A DNA stretch of 64,000 nucleotides from Amantichitinum ursilacus (GTDB lineage Bacteria; Pseudomonadota; Gammaproteobacteria; Burkholderiales; Chitinibacteraceae), in contig NZ_LAQT01000002.1 in NCBI RefSeq assembly GCF_001294205.1, forward strand, positions 1-64,000. The letters run 5' to 3'. Each line of letters starts with the position of its first letter. Position 1 is the first letter of the stretch. This document shows positions 37,601 to 45,163 of the stretch, piece by piece. Made by a program: the position numbers and the translations under genes. Below the pieces are notes generated by a model. That model had not been told where the DNA came from and did not search any database. It saw only the letters and a program-made list of their open reading frames with translations.

Positions 37601-40442
37601 CGGCCAGATCACGTCCGTTAACGGCACCGGCATCAGCATCGATCCGACCACTATCAGCGGCACGCTGACCAACAACGGCACCATCACGGCCGGGCAGACC
37701 GGCATTGCGGTGGATGCCTCCACCATCAGCGGCGGCATCATCAACACCGGCACCATCAACGCGCCGCAAGCCATCCTGATCAGCAACCCGACTACGCCGA
37801 CCACGGTGACCAACAGCGGCGTGCTGAACGGCGCGGTGGAGCTGGCCAACAGCACGCTGAACCTGAACGGCCCCAGCGGGCGCGTAACGGGCGCGATAAC
37901 CGGCACCGGTTCCACCGTTAACGTCAACGGCACTTTCGCCACTGAAAACACCATCGACACCGGCACGCTTAACGTGAACAGCGGTGGTGCGCTGATGGTA
38001 AACAACGCCGTTACTACCACCGGCACCATCAGCAACGCCGGTACCTTAACCAACAACAACGCGGTGTTTGCCGCTGGCCCGATTGCTAACGCGGGCACCA
38101 TCAACAATAGCGGCACGCTGGGCGTGGGCGTGGTGGGTGCGGCGGGCAGCGTGCTTAATCTGGATGGCAACAATGCCGTGGTCGAAGGCGACATTACCGG
38201 CGCGGGCTCCACCGTTAACGTGAATGGCAGCTATATCAACACGGGCCTGATCAACGTGGGCGCAGTCAATGTCGGCTCGGGCGGCACGCTGGAAGTGGTG
38301 GATACCATCACCGCGCCCACCGTGGGCAACAACGGCACGCTGAACCTGGACGCTGATGCGCGCGTTACCGGCAATATCACCGGCGGCGGCGTAGTTAACG
38401 TCAATGGCAATTTCGCCTCGGAAGGCACCATCACGGCGGGCACCGTTAACGTGGCCGCACCGGCCACGCTGACGCTGGATGATGATCTGACCGGCGCGCT
38501 GGTTAACGCGGGCAATGTGCAGAACACGGCGGTGATCAATGGCGCGGTGACGGCGCAAAGCGGCAGCGTGCTGGCGCTGAATGGCCTGGGCAGCCGCGTA
38601 ACCGGCGCCATCAGCGGCCCCGGCACCGTGCAGATCAACGGAACGTTCGGCACTGAAAACACCATCAACGTGGGCAATCTGGACGTGGCCAGCGGGGGTG
38701 TTTTCAACGTCAAGAACACCGTGGCGGGCAGCGTGTTTAACGTGGCGGGCACGGTCAACAACTCGGCGCTGATCGACAGCGGCCTGACGCTGAATGGCGG
38801 CGTGCTGAATCTGGTTAACGGTTCGCGCGTGACCGGCGCGGTGGCGGATGGCGGTGGCGCTTCGGCCATCAACGTCAACGGCACTTACACCACCGAGAAC
38901 ACGCTGGCCGCCAACGCCATCAATATCAGCAGCGATGGCTTGCTGAACGCACGCCACAACCTGACCGGCACGCTGACCAACAGCGGCACGCTGGATGTGC
39001 GCTCGGCCACGCCGATTACGCTGACCGGCAATTACGTGCAGCAAGCGGGTGGTGTCTACAGCATGGAAGCCACGTCGCCCACGCAATACGGCCAGTTGCA
39101 TGTGACGGGCACTGCCAGCTTGCCGGCCAACGCCAATATCGCGGTGGATGTGACGCAAGGCGCGACACTGGTTAAAGGCGGCGTATTGCCGGGCGTGATT
39201 ACTTCAAGCGGGCTGACTGCCTCCACATTTAACGTGACCGACAACAGCGTGCTGTTCGACTTTGAAGGCGTTATCGACGGCAATAACGTGGATCTGAACG
39301 TGAAGCGCGGCGTGCAAGTGCAAACCGTGGTCAACAACAGCCCCAACAGCGGCGCGGCGGGCGGGGTGGCGGGTGCGCTGGATGCCATCATCAGCAACGG
39401 TGGCGGCAGCGATGACATGAACCACGTGATCAGCCAGTTGGGCCAACTGACCAACGATGCCGACATCAACAAAGCCGTGCATCAAATGGTGCCGCTGGTG
39501 GCGGGTGGGACGTCCAGCGCCACCGCCATGACGCTGAACCTGACCGACCGCGTGATCCAGGCGCGTGAGGAAAGCAACCGCGGTTTGTCGGCAGGTGATG
39601 GCTATGTCACCGACCGGCAAATGTGGGTGAAACCGTTTGGATCGTGGGCCAAGCAAGACCAGGAAGACGCCGTGGCCGGTTATGACGCCGACAGCGCGGG
39701 TGTGATTGTGGGTGTGGATGGCGGCATCACCGCCAAAGACCGCGCCGGTATCGCGTTTACCTATGCGCACACGCACGTCAGCGGCGCCAGCACCGACGCG
39801 CCGCAATCGGCCAGCATCAACAACTATCAATTAATGGGATACGGCAGCCACAGCCTGGCCCCGGCCACGGACCTGAGCTGGCAAATTGACTACGGCCGCA
39901 ATCACACCAGCGGCAATCGCGGCATTGATTTTGGTGACGTGATCCGCACCGCCGACAGCAGCTACAACGGCTGGAACGCGCATGCGGGCGTGGGCCTGGG
40001 CAAGACGTTTGCATACAACGCCAACACCAATCTCACCCCGTCGATCCGCGCCGATTACCGCAGCGTGCACAACGATAGCTATAGCGAAACCGGCGCAGAC
40101 AGCCTGAACCTGAACGTGGCGGAACAAAGCACGCAAGAGTTCATCGTGTCGGCCGACGCCAAACTGTTCCAGACCATCAATGACGATTTGTCATGGACGG
40201 CCAACTTTGGCGCGGGCTATGACTTGATGGCGCGCCAGGCGCAAGTGACGTCGGCGTTTGTGGGCGGCGGCCCGGCCTTTGTGACGTATGGGCTGAACCC
40301 GTCGCCATGGTTGTTCCGCGGCGGCGCGGGTCTGGTGCTGCATCGCAGTAACGGCCTGGAAATTACCGCGCGTTATGACGGCGAAGGGCATAAGGACTTT
40401 TACAACCAGACCGTGTCGGTCAAGCTGCGCAAATCGTTCTGA
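34683..40442 (+). CDS. Autotransporter AT2 with beta-helical passenger and C-terminal barrel (type Va)
   Basis: About 1919 residues from the ATG at 34683, chosen because AGAGG lies 10 bases upstream; the open frame continues upstream without meaning. Signal peptide about 1-31 (ending in AQALA), no ESPR. The passenger (about 35-1590) is a long array of short NSG/NNG-rich repeats with hydrophobic strands, for an extended beta-helix. The junction and barrel (from about 1515) closely match AT1, including LTGNYVQ, VLPGVITSSGLTASTFNVTD and the C-terminal segment from SPWLFRGGAG to LRKSF. Probable adhesin or surface matrix protein. Four glycan-modifying genes and an FkbM methyltransferase flank it. 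Confidence 0.92.
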   Translation: MSTKIRQPRPSQLALALSAACFGLAGAQALATCTTAVNSGTGCEVDSGEAVVISQGGGWYSASPLVHLSNGVTATSIDNNGALLNALTNAVVINGVLTGHVSSSSTGQITAFGDGILLDGGQASSVNNAGSISVGGVGIRVINGGAVTTEGISNTGTIGTTGLGIEVTGTNITGGIYNNGTMVNSYGGQTSDGGGISVTSGVITGSIVNGAQGSITRGQGVAVSVANNSTVTGTITNSGHIVASGATQPNTSSGIGLDGSTSGGGIVNNGTIDAAGDGILVTNGATIQNGGITAGPTSIINANGLGINVAGSAVTGDVKNGGQINVGPANYGGGIGISTSIISGNLINTGTINATPGGGNAAVGNAIAVVNSTVTGAVRNDLGGTLNSDSDSGISITGSSQVGSISNAGTINALGANTYTAAYGIQVDNSTVASGISNSGAMTSAMAGIELNHATVTTGGITVAQGADIAASGAAIDVVGNSVVTGDITNAGTLHNNNGEYGGNINIDTSNVHGSVLNTGGSVSTPDSGQYANAINIATATVDGQVGSTGGTLTSLVGTGINVNNSTVGNGVVNNGVINTGGNSGVVIANNSHILAGGINLGSGSAINANGYGLQLTGSTVVGDVINAGHINRVNGDVDGGGFSIDTNSTVTGNVLNSGTINAAGDALALNHSTVNGNVTNSGTLDAINNSGINLDQATLTGALVNSGTVNAHGAGNAQVAYGIYVHDGSSIAQGISNSGTLNTGSEGIYLDGGVIGAGGIHNTASGQIKADSLGIDVNSNANVTGDINNEGLVTFGSAGYGGGIFVGGGSTVTGNLINSGQVVATQASAIEVSSSSVTGQISNSGSLQGGGEGGRGIDLHGGSTAAAIINSSTGHIAGDAGGIDINDATLAGGVQNAGSVSGPTALSVNGAATIGTGISNTGSLAGDDTGVYFRNSTLNGDLSSTGNSASISGDSYGVRLIDATINGNVISSGQITSVNGTGISIDPTTISGTLTNNGTITAGQTGIAVDASTISGGIINTGTINAPQAILISNPTTPTTVTNSGVLNGAVELANSTLNLNGPSGRVTGAITGTGSTVNVNGTFATENTIDTGTLNVNSGGALMVNNAVTTTGTISNAGTLTNNNAVFAAGPIANAGTINNSGTLGVGVVGAAGSVLNLDGNNAVVEGDITGAGSTVNVNGSYINTGLINVGAVNVGSGGTLEVVDTITAPTVGNNGTLNLDADARVTGNITGGGVVNVNGNFASEGTITAGTVNVAAPATLTLDDDLTGALVNAGNVQNTAVINGAVTAQSGSVLALNGLGSRVTGAISGPGTVQINGTFGTENTINVGNLDVASGGVFNVKNTVAGSVFNVAGTVNNSALIDSGLTLNGGVLNLVNGSRVTGAVADGGGASAINVNGTYTTENTLAANAINISSDGLLNARHNLTGTLTNSGTLDVRSATPITLTGNYVQQAGGVYSMEATSPTQYGQLHVTGTASLPANANIAVDVTQGATLVKGGVLPGVITSSGLTASTFNVTDNSVLFDFEGVIDGNNVDLNVKRGVQVQTVVNNSPNSGAAGGVAGALDAIISNGGGSDDMNHVISQLGQLTNDADINKAVHQMVPLVAGGTSSATAMTLNLTDRVIQAREESNRGLSAGDGYVTDRQMWVKPFGSWAKQDQEDAVAGYDADSAGVIVGVDGGITAKDRAGIAFTYAHTHVSGASTDAPQSASINNYQLMGYGSHSLAPATDLSWQIDYGRNHTSGNRGIDFGDVIRTADSSYNGWNAHAGVGLGKTFAYNANTNLTPSIRADYRSVHNDSYSETGADSLNLNVAEQSTQEFIVSADAKLFQTINDDLSWTANFGAGYDLMARQAQVTSAFVGGGPAFVTYGLNPSPWLFRGGAGLVLHRSNGLEITARYDGEGHKDFYNQTVSVKLRKSF

Positions 40443-40483
40443 TGCGGCTGGCTGACGCTTAATCGTCTAACTTGATAGACAGC

Positions 40484-40520
40484 ACGAGGGGCTTGCCATT
40501 GAGGCAGGCCCCTCGTTTTA
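40484..40520 (+). terminator. Rho-independent terminator of AT2
   Basis: A 14-pair stem (arms 40484-40497 and 40503-40516, one G-T pair) with a 5-nt loop is followed by TTTTA. It lies 41 bp after the AT2 stop and 25 bp before the FkbM gene, so the latter needs another promoter or read-through. Confidence 0.88.
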
Positions 40521-40544
40521 TCTGCACGACTTGCGGGCCCACTG

Positions 40545-41309
40545 ATGATGCGGGGAGATATGGACGGCGGTTTTGCTTCGATCACGCTAAATGGCCACGC
40601 GCTGTACGTTAATGCGCACGATCAACGCGGCCAGCGGCTGCTGCAAAACGGCGCGCCATTCAGTCCGGTGGCACAAGCGCTGTGGCGCGATGTGCTGGCG
40701 CTGGCGGACTGGGATCTGATCGTCGATATCGGCGCCAATTACGGCGAAATGCTGCTGGAAATTGCTGACGACTTTCGTGGCCAGATCGTCGCCTTCGAAG
40801 CCAACCCGGCGCTGCTGCCGTATTTGCGCGCCACGTTGGCGTACCGCAACAACGTGACGATCGAGGCGATGGCGGTGTGCGAGAAGGTGGGCACCGCGCA
40901 ACTGAATATCGATGCCGATTGGTCCGGCGCATCGTCCCTGGCGCTGCCACGCACGGCGGGCAGCGGCAACCGCATTACGGCGCTGCAGGTGCCGACGACG
41001 ATGCTCGATGCGTACTTTGCCGGTTCTGCGGCCAGGCGCGCGTGCATCAAGATTGATGTGGAAGGGGTGGAACCATTTGTGCTGCTGGGCGCGCAACGCT
41101 TTCTGGCCGGGCTGGACAACTACGCAATCATGACCGAAATCCGCCACGCCACCCCCGCAGTGCTGCAAGGGCTGGCGCGCAACTGGCGGGTGTTTTTGCG
41201 GGAACTGGCGACGGGGCGGTGGGTGGCGGTGGATGAGACGAGCATCGTGGCGCGGCCGGACGGGGTGCATGGGGACGATGCAGTGCTGCTGCCTTTGGGC
41301 GGCCCCTGA
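40545..41309 (+). CDS. FkbM-family SAM-dependent methyltransferase
   Basis: This 254-residue methyltransferase carries the SAM-binding loop DIGANYGEML, the acidic strand end VAFEANP, and the family signature IKIDVEGVEPFVLLGA. FkbM-type enzymes O-methylate sugars and other small molecules, and are common in glycan clusters. Any of three ATG codons (40545, 40548, 40560) could start it; none has a strong ribosome site. It follows AT2 beyond a terminator in a cluster rich in glycosyltransferases, which suggests methylation of a surface sugar. This is inference. Confidence 0.85.
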   Translation: MMRGDMDGGFASITLNGHALYVNAHDQRGQRLLQNGAPFSPVAQALWRDVLALADWDLIVDIGANYGEMLLEIADDFRGQIVAFEANPALLPYLRATLAYRNNVTIEAMAVCEKVGTAQLNIDADWSGASSLALPRTAGSGNRITALQVPTTMLDAYFAGSAARRACIKIDVEGVEPFVLLGAQRFLAGLDNYAIMTEIRHATPAVLQGLARNWRVFLRELATGRWVAVDETSIVARPDGVHGDDAVLLPLGGP

Positions 41310-41495
41310 GTTTGGCGGTGTGAGGGACTGCCGCAGGCTTAGGTCTTTTCAGGCCCACCGCTTGGGCGAACGCGGCGAGATATCAAAATATTGATAAAAA
41401 GCGGTCGGAAATATCAACCTATTGCTCATTTCGAACGTGAGACGACGGTATTCGTCTTCCGCATCACAACGGCCTGGTTCCGCCAGAGCGCCCCA

Positions 41496-41534
41496 AAACA
41501 AAAATCCCCCGAAAGCAAAGCCTGGCGGGGGATT
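41496..41534 (-). terminator. Terminator downstream of tRNA-Leu
   Basis: Arms AATCCCCC (41503-41510) and GGGGGATT (41527-41534) pair. On the minus strand the hairpin is followed by TTTTTGTTTTG (complement of 41493-41504), the expected end of the tRNA-Leu transcript. Between the FkbM stop at 41309 and this hairpin I see nothing. Confidence 0.75.
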
Positions 41535-41566
41535 CTGGACTGCGGTGTGCTGCGTTGTATTTGACC

Positions 41567-41651
41567 TGGTGCCCGGGATCGGACTTGAACCGACAAGGCG
41601 TAAGCCGGCGGATTTTAAGTCCGCTGTGTTTACCAATTTCACCACCCGGGC
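41567..41651 (-). tRNA. tRNA-Leu (anticodon TAA)
   Basis: Read on the minus strand the 85 bases begin GCCCGGGTGGTGAAATTGG and end in an encoded CCA. The acceptor arms GCCCGGG/CCCGGGC pair, the T-loop reads GGTTCAAGTCC, and the anticodon arm carries TAA within ACTTAAAAT. A long variable arm fits a class II tRNA-Leu. Confidence 0.95.
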
Positions 41652-41728
41652 GGGGAGGTCGCGCATTGTAACAGGGGTCGGTGTGGCTGGGCGAGGGGTT
41701 CTTGCTCGCTTGTTCTCGCCCGGCGCTG

Positions 41729-42607
41729 TTACATCGAAAACGTCGACAGCAATTCTTTGTGCACCACCTTGATTTCTTCCATCTGGCCGGTAAACAGCGG
41801 GTTGCTCAGTTCCGGGCGGCCTTTGACTTCGCCCAGGTCCAGCCTTTCCATTTCAATCAGCCCGCCTGCCAGCAGATTGGCCACAAACAACACGTCGGTC
41901 AGATTGCGCACTTCGGTCACTTCGTCGCGCGGGTTGTCGTTTTCGCGCGTGGCTTCGATGATGTGCTCGGGGATGTCCAGCGCGTACATCAGCGATTCGC
42001 CGATGCTGCCGTGCCATTGCGCGATCAGGTACTCCACAGTGGTTGGGCGGGCTACCAGTTCGGGGTATTTAGCGGCGCGGTACAGCATGTAAAACGCGCC
42101 CAGATCATGGATCAGGCCTGCCAGCAGCGCGTCGTCCGGATTAACGCGGGTCAGCTTTTGCGCCAGCACGCGCGCGGCGGCGGCGGTGAGCAGCGAGTGA
42201 TTCCACAGGTTGCGCGCCAGGTTGGAAAACACCACCAGCTCGCGCGAGCGCAGCAACTGGTCCATCGCCGTGGCCAATGCGACCGAGCGCGCCGAATCGA
42301 TGCCCAGGCGGCCAATGGCGCTTTCCACATCGGTGATCTTGCGGTTGTTGCCTTGTGCGGCGGAATTGGCGGCGCGCAGCAATTTGGCCACCACCAGCGG
42401 TTCGGTTTTGATGACGCCGGCAATTTTGGGCAGCGACGCATTGGGGTCGCGCATGGCGTTACGCACGCGGATGGCGATATCAAAACACGTTGGAAAAACC
42501 ACTTCGCCCGAGAGTTCTGCGGCGATGCTTTCCAGCATTTCAAAGCGTTGCGACTTTAGCTGGTCGTTGTTTTTATCAGCGGTGTCGGTGGTCAGGTCGT
42601 CGGTCAT
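41729..42607 (-). CDS. HDOD-domain signalling protein
   Basis: About 292 residues from the ATG at 42607; six more codons upstream are possible. An HDOD domain spans about 20-225, with segments VVAKLLRAANSAAQ, VESAIGRLGIDSARSVAL and LLAGLIHDLGAFYML. HDOD proteins are HD-superfamily relatives that often lack hydrolase residues and act as signalling scaffolds, for example in motility and c-di-GMP control. The HD-like pair is seen in IHDLG. It is a single-gene unit downstream of the chemoreceptor terminator. Confidence 0.9.
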   Translation of the reverse strand: MTDDLTTDTADKNNDQLKSQRFEMLESIAAELSGEVVFPTCFDIAIRVRNAMRDPNASLPKIAGVIKTEPLVVAKLLRAANSAAQGNNRKITDVESAIGRLGIDSARSVALATAMDQLLRSRELVVFSNLARNLWNHSLLTAAAARVLAQKLTRVNPDDALLAGLIHDLGAFYMLYRAAKYPELVARPTTVEYLIAQWHGSIGESLMYALDIPEHIIEATRENDNPRDEVTEVRNLTDVLFVANLLAGGLIEMERLDLGEVKGRPELSNPLFTGQMEEIKVVHKELLSTFSM

Positions 42608-42626
42608 GTGCGGTGGCCAATTCAAT

Positions 42627-42657
42627 AAAAAACGGGTGATGCCATTTGCATCACCCG
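42627..42657 (-). terminator. Terminator of the chemoreceptor gene
   Basis: A 10-pair stem (42633-42642 with 42648-42657) around a 5-nt loop. On the minus strand it is followed by TTTTTT (complement of 42627-42632). It lies 33 bp past the chemoreceptor stop and just before the HDOD gene. Confidence 0.88.
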
Positions 42658-42690
42658 CCAGTGTACTGCCCCTTACATTTCAAGCAAATA

Positions 42691-44571
42691 TTAAAGCCGG
42701 AATTGCTCAACCAAAGCGTGCAAAGCACGGGCGCGTTGGTTCAGCGCGGCTACCGTGCCGGAGGCGTGCTGCACCACCGCGTCGGTCTCGGTGGACAGGC
42801 GATTAACCTGTTCCGCTGCCTTGGCCATATCAGTGGTGGCAATCGATTGTTCGCGCGTGGCATCGGCGATATCGCGAATGCTGCTGACCACTTCATCCAT
42901 CTTCTCGTGGATGCGGCCAATCTGGTTGGCCACGTCGTGCGATTTCTGCACGCCACCCGCGACGGACGAGCGCGTGTTGTCCATATCGGCCAGCGCGGTC
43001 TGGATCTGGTCATCGGTCTGGCCAATCAGCGTGCCGATCTCGACGGTGGCTTTGCCGGTACGTTCGGCCAGCTTGCGCACTTCATCGGCCACCACGGCAA
43101 AACCGCGGCCTTGTTCGCCCGCGCGGGCGGCTTCGATCGCGGCGTTGAGCGCCAGCAAGTTGGTCTGATCGGCAATCTCTTTGATCACGCCGATGATGTT
43201 GGTGATCTGGCTGGAACGTTCGCCCAGCGCCGCCAGCGTGACGGCCAGGTGATCAACCGAAGTGGCGATCGAATCGATATCGGTGGCCAGTTGTTGCACT
43301 TCGCCCGCCGATTTAAGGCTGACTGCGCCGGTTTCGCTGGCAGTGGCTTCGCTTTGCGATGCGCCGTCGGCGATGTGGCTGATGCTGACCGTGATTTCTT
43401 CGATGGTGGCCGCAGTGGCGCTGGATACGTCGGCCTGGCGTTGCGATTCGCTGCTCAGGCGCTCGGTGACGTTATGCAGATCTTGCACGCCGCCCGACAG
43501 CTCGACGGCATTGTCGCGCACCTGAATAAACATGCCGCGCAGCTTGCTCACAAACTGGTTGAACGCTTCAGCGGTCAGGCCGATTTCGTCGCGATGGGTG
43601 ACCGGGATGGTGCGGGTCAGATCGCCATGGCCGGACGAGATTTCAGTGAGGGCATCACGCAGACGCACCAGGCCGCCCAGCAAGCTGGTCAGCGCGATGG
43701 CAGCCAGGATGACGGCGATAATGCCCAGGGCAATGCCGCTGACCAGCAACATGGTCAGCATGCTGTTTAGCGGCGCCAGCATCACTGATTTGTCGGTGAC
43801 GGTGCCCATGATCCAGTCGGTGCCGGGTACAGCGGTGGCGGTCACGTATTTGTCGTCGCCGCCAATCTTGATTTCAACCAGATCATGCTGCGCCACCGCT
43901 TTGGTCAGCGCGTCCATGGTCAGGCCGGGCATCACGTCACCCACCGGTTTGAGCGTGGATTCCGCCGCCGGATGCACCACAATCTTGCCGTCTTGCGTTA
44001 CCAGAAATGCATAGCCATTGCCGCGCAGTTCGATGCCGCCCACCACTTTGATCACGCCTTCGAGCGCCACATCGCCGCCGACCACGGCCACCATCTGGCC
44101 GTTTTCCTGCACCGGCGCGGCAAAGGTCACGCCCAGCGCTTTGGTCGAGGCAAACACATACGGATCGGACACGATGGGCGCATTGGCCGCAGCGGCTTTT
44201 TTGTACCAGGTGCGCGAAGTGGGGTCGTAGCCTTCGGGCGCGTGTTTTTCTACCTTGTGATAAATCATGCGTTTATCGGCATAGCCAATAAACAGCTGAT
44301 CAAACCCGGCGGCTTGCTGGCCGGTTTGCAAAAACGGAATCGGCTCGGCCACGCCGCCCAGATGGGCCGCCACGGCGGTGACGGAATCCTGGTGCTGGCT
44401 AAACCAGCGCGTCAGCGCCTGGCTGTTGCCACGCACCGAGGCCTGGATTTCATTACGCGCGCCAGCCACGATCTCGCTCTTCATACGGAAGTAAGCAACA
44501 GACGACAGCACAGCGATAACCACCGCCACCAGCAAGGCAACGGCGAACAGCAATCGGGTTTTAAGGGACAT
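42691..44571 (-). CDS. Methyl-accepting chemotaxis protein (dCache sensor)
   Basis: This 626-residue receptor has TM1 at about 7-29, a periplasmic double-Cache sensory domain (about 35-275) with YGEG-like segments and [12 protein letters not shown] at its end, TM2 at about 278-300, HAMP (about 303-355), and a cytoplasmic signalling hairpin with the highly conserved tip [20 protein letters not shown] and [18 protein letters not shown]. dCache domains often bind amino acids or other small organic acids. There is no CheR-binding C-terminal pentapeptide; the chain ends in EQFRL. A terminator follows. Confidence 0.94.
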   Translation of the reverse strand: MSLKTRLLFAVALLVAVVIAVLSSVAYFRMKSEIVAGARNEIQASVRGNSQALTRWFSQHQDSVTAVAAHLGGVAEPIPFLQTGQQAAGFDQLFIGYADKRMIYHKVEKHAPEGYDPTSRTWYKKAAAANAPIVSDPYVFASTKALGVTFAAPVQENGQMVAVVGGDVALEGVIKVVGGIELRGNGYAFLVTQDGKIVVHPAAESTLKPVGDVMPGLTMDALTKAVAQHDLVEIKIGGDDKYVTATAVPGTDWIMGTVTDKSVMLAPLNSMLTMLLVSGIALGIIAVILAAIALTSLLGGLVRLRDALTEISSGHGDLTRTIPVTHRDEIGLTAEAFNQFVSKLRGMFIQVRDNAVELSGGVQDLHNVTERLSSESQRQADVSSATAATIEEITVSISHIADGASQSEATASETGAVSLKSAGEVQQLATDIDSIATSVDHLAVTLAALGERSSQITNIIGVIKEIADQTNLLALNAAIEAARAGEQGRGFAVVADEVRKLAERTGKATVEIGTLIGQTDDQIQTALADMDNTRSSVAGGVQKSHDVANQIGRIHEKMDEVVSSIRDIADATREQSIATTDMAKAAEQVNRLSTETDAVVQHASGTVAALNQRARALHALVEQFRL

Positions 44572-44714
44572 TTTTGTAGGCTTCGGATGTATAAGGCGTG
44601 GAGGCTGTATTAGACATCACTAACGCTGGGATATGCTATTCGGGTATTCCGTAAGAATGGCCGTTCGTCGAATGAAATCAACAGGTTGCAGCAGGCGTCA
44701 GACTACACGGTTAG

Positions 44715-45035
44715 TTAAAGGTCGCGTAATCGCTCAAACATGTCAGGAAACTTGTCCACCAGTTTGATCAGCAATGCAGCTTGGGCATTGGGCCGGGCTT
44801 TGCCTTGTTCCCAGCCTTCCAGCGTGCGCTCGTTAGTGCGCAAGTGCAGCGCCATCACCGCGCGCGACATGTTTAACCGCTGGCGCAATGCCACCAACTC
44901 GGCGGCCGTCACTTCGGGCGCTTTCGGCATGATGGTGGCTTTATGTTGCCGTAGCGTGATCTTGCCTTCGCGCGCCTGTTGCAGGGCGTCGAAGCCTTCG
45001 CTCAGTTCGGCGAACAGATTGCGTTTGCGGGTCAT
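44715..45035 (-). CDS. XRE-family regulator resembling NadS-type antitoxins, without an adjacent toxin
   Basis: About 106 residues. The ATG at 45035 is preferred because GGAG lies 6 bases upstream; earlier starts at 45047 or 45062 are possible. The N-terminus RKRNLFAELSEGFDALQQAREGKITLR and the helix-turn-helix segment RTNERTLEGWEQGKARPNAQAALLI match the NadS-like antitoxin/regulator family, usually encoded after a RelE-like toxin. Upstream there is only the AT3 terminator and end, so this copy appears orphaned. It may now act as a stand-alone regulator. Confidence 0.8.
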   Translation of the reverse strand: MTRKRNLFAELSEGFDALQQAREGKITLRQHKATIMPKAPEVTAAELVALRQRLNMSRAVMALHLRTNERTLEGWEQGKARPNAQAALLIKLVDKFPDMFERLRDL

Positions 45036-45110
45036 GCGTTGCTCCATGCGATAACTGCACAACTATACGTTAATTGCGTAGGGTTTTGATTCGCCGCCCC
45101 GGCAGCGCGC

Positions 45111-45142
45111 AAAAAAAACGCCGAGCCCAAGGCCCGGCGTTT
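45111..45142 (-). terminator. Terminator of autotransporter AT3
   Basis: On the minus strand the stem AACGCCGGGCC/GGCTCGGCGTT (one mismatch, arms about 45119-45129 and 45131-45142) is followed by TTTTTTTT (complement of 45111-45118). It lies 22 bp past the AT3 stop. Confidence 0.85.
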
Positions 45143-45163
45143 GCTATGTCACTACCTTCCGCG

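Noticed and set aside
41310-41495. Possible small gene between the FkbM gene and the tRNA-Leu terminator
   Set aside because: The frames there have no ribosome site and no plausible protein sequence; the tRNA-containing frames are artefacts.
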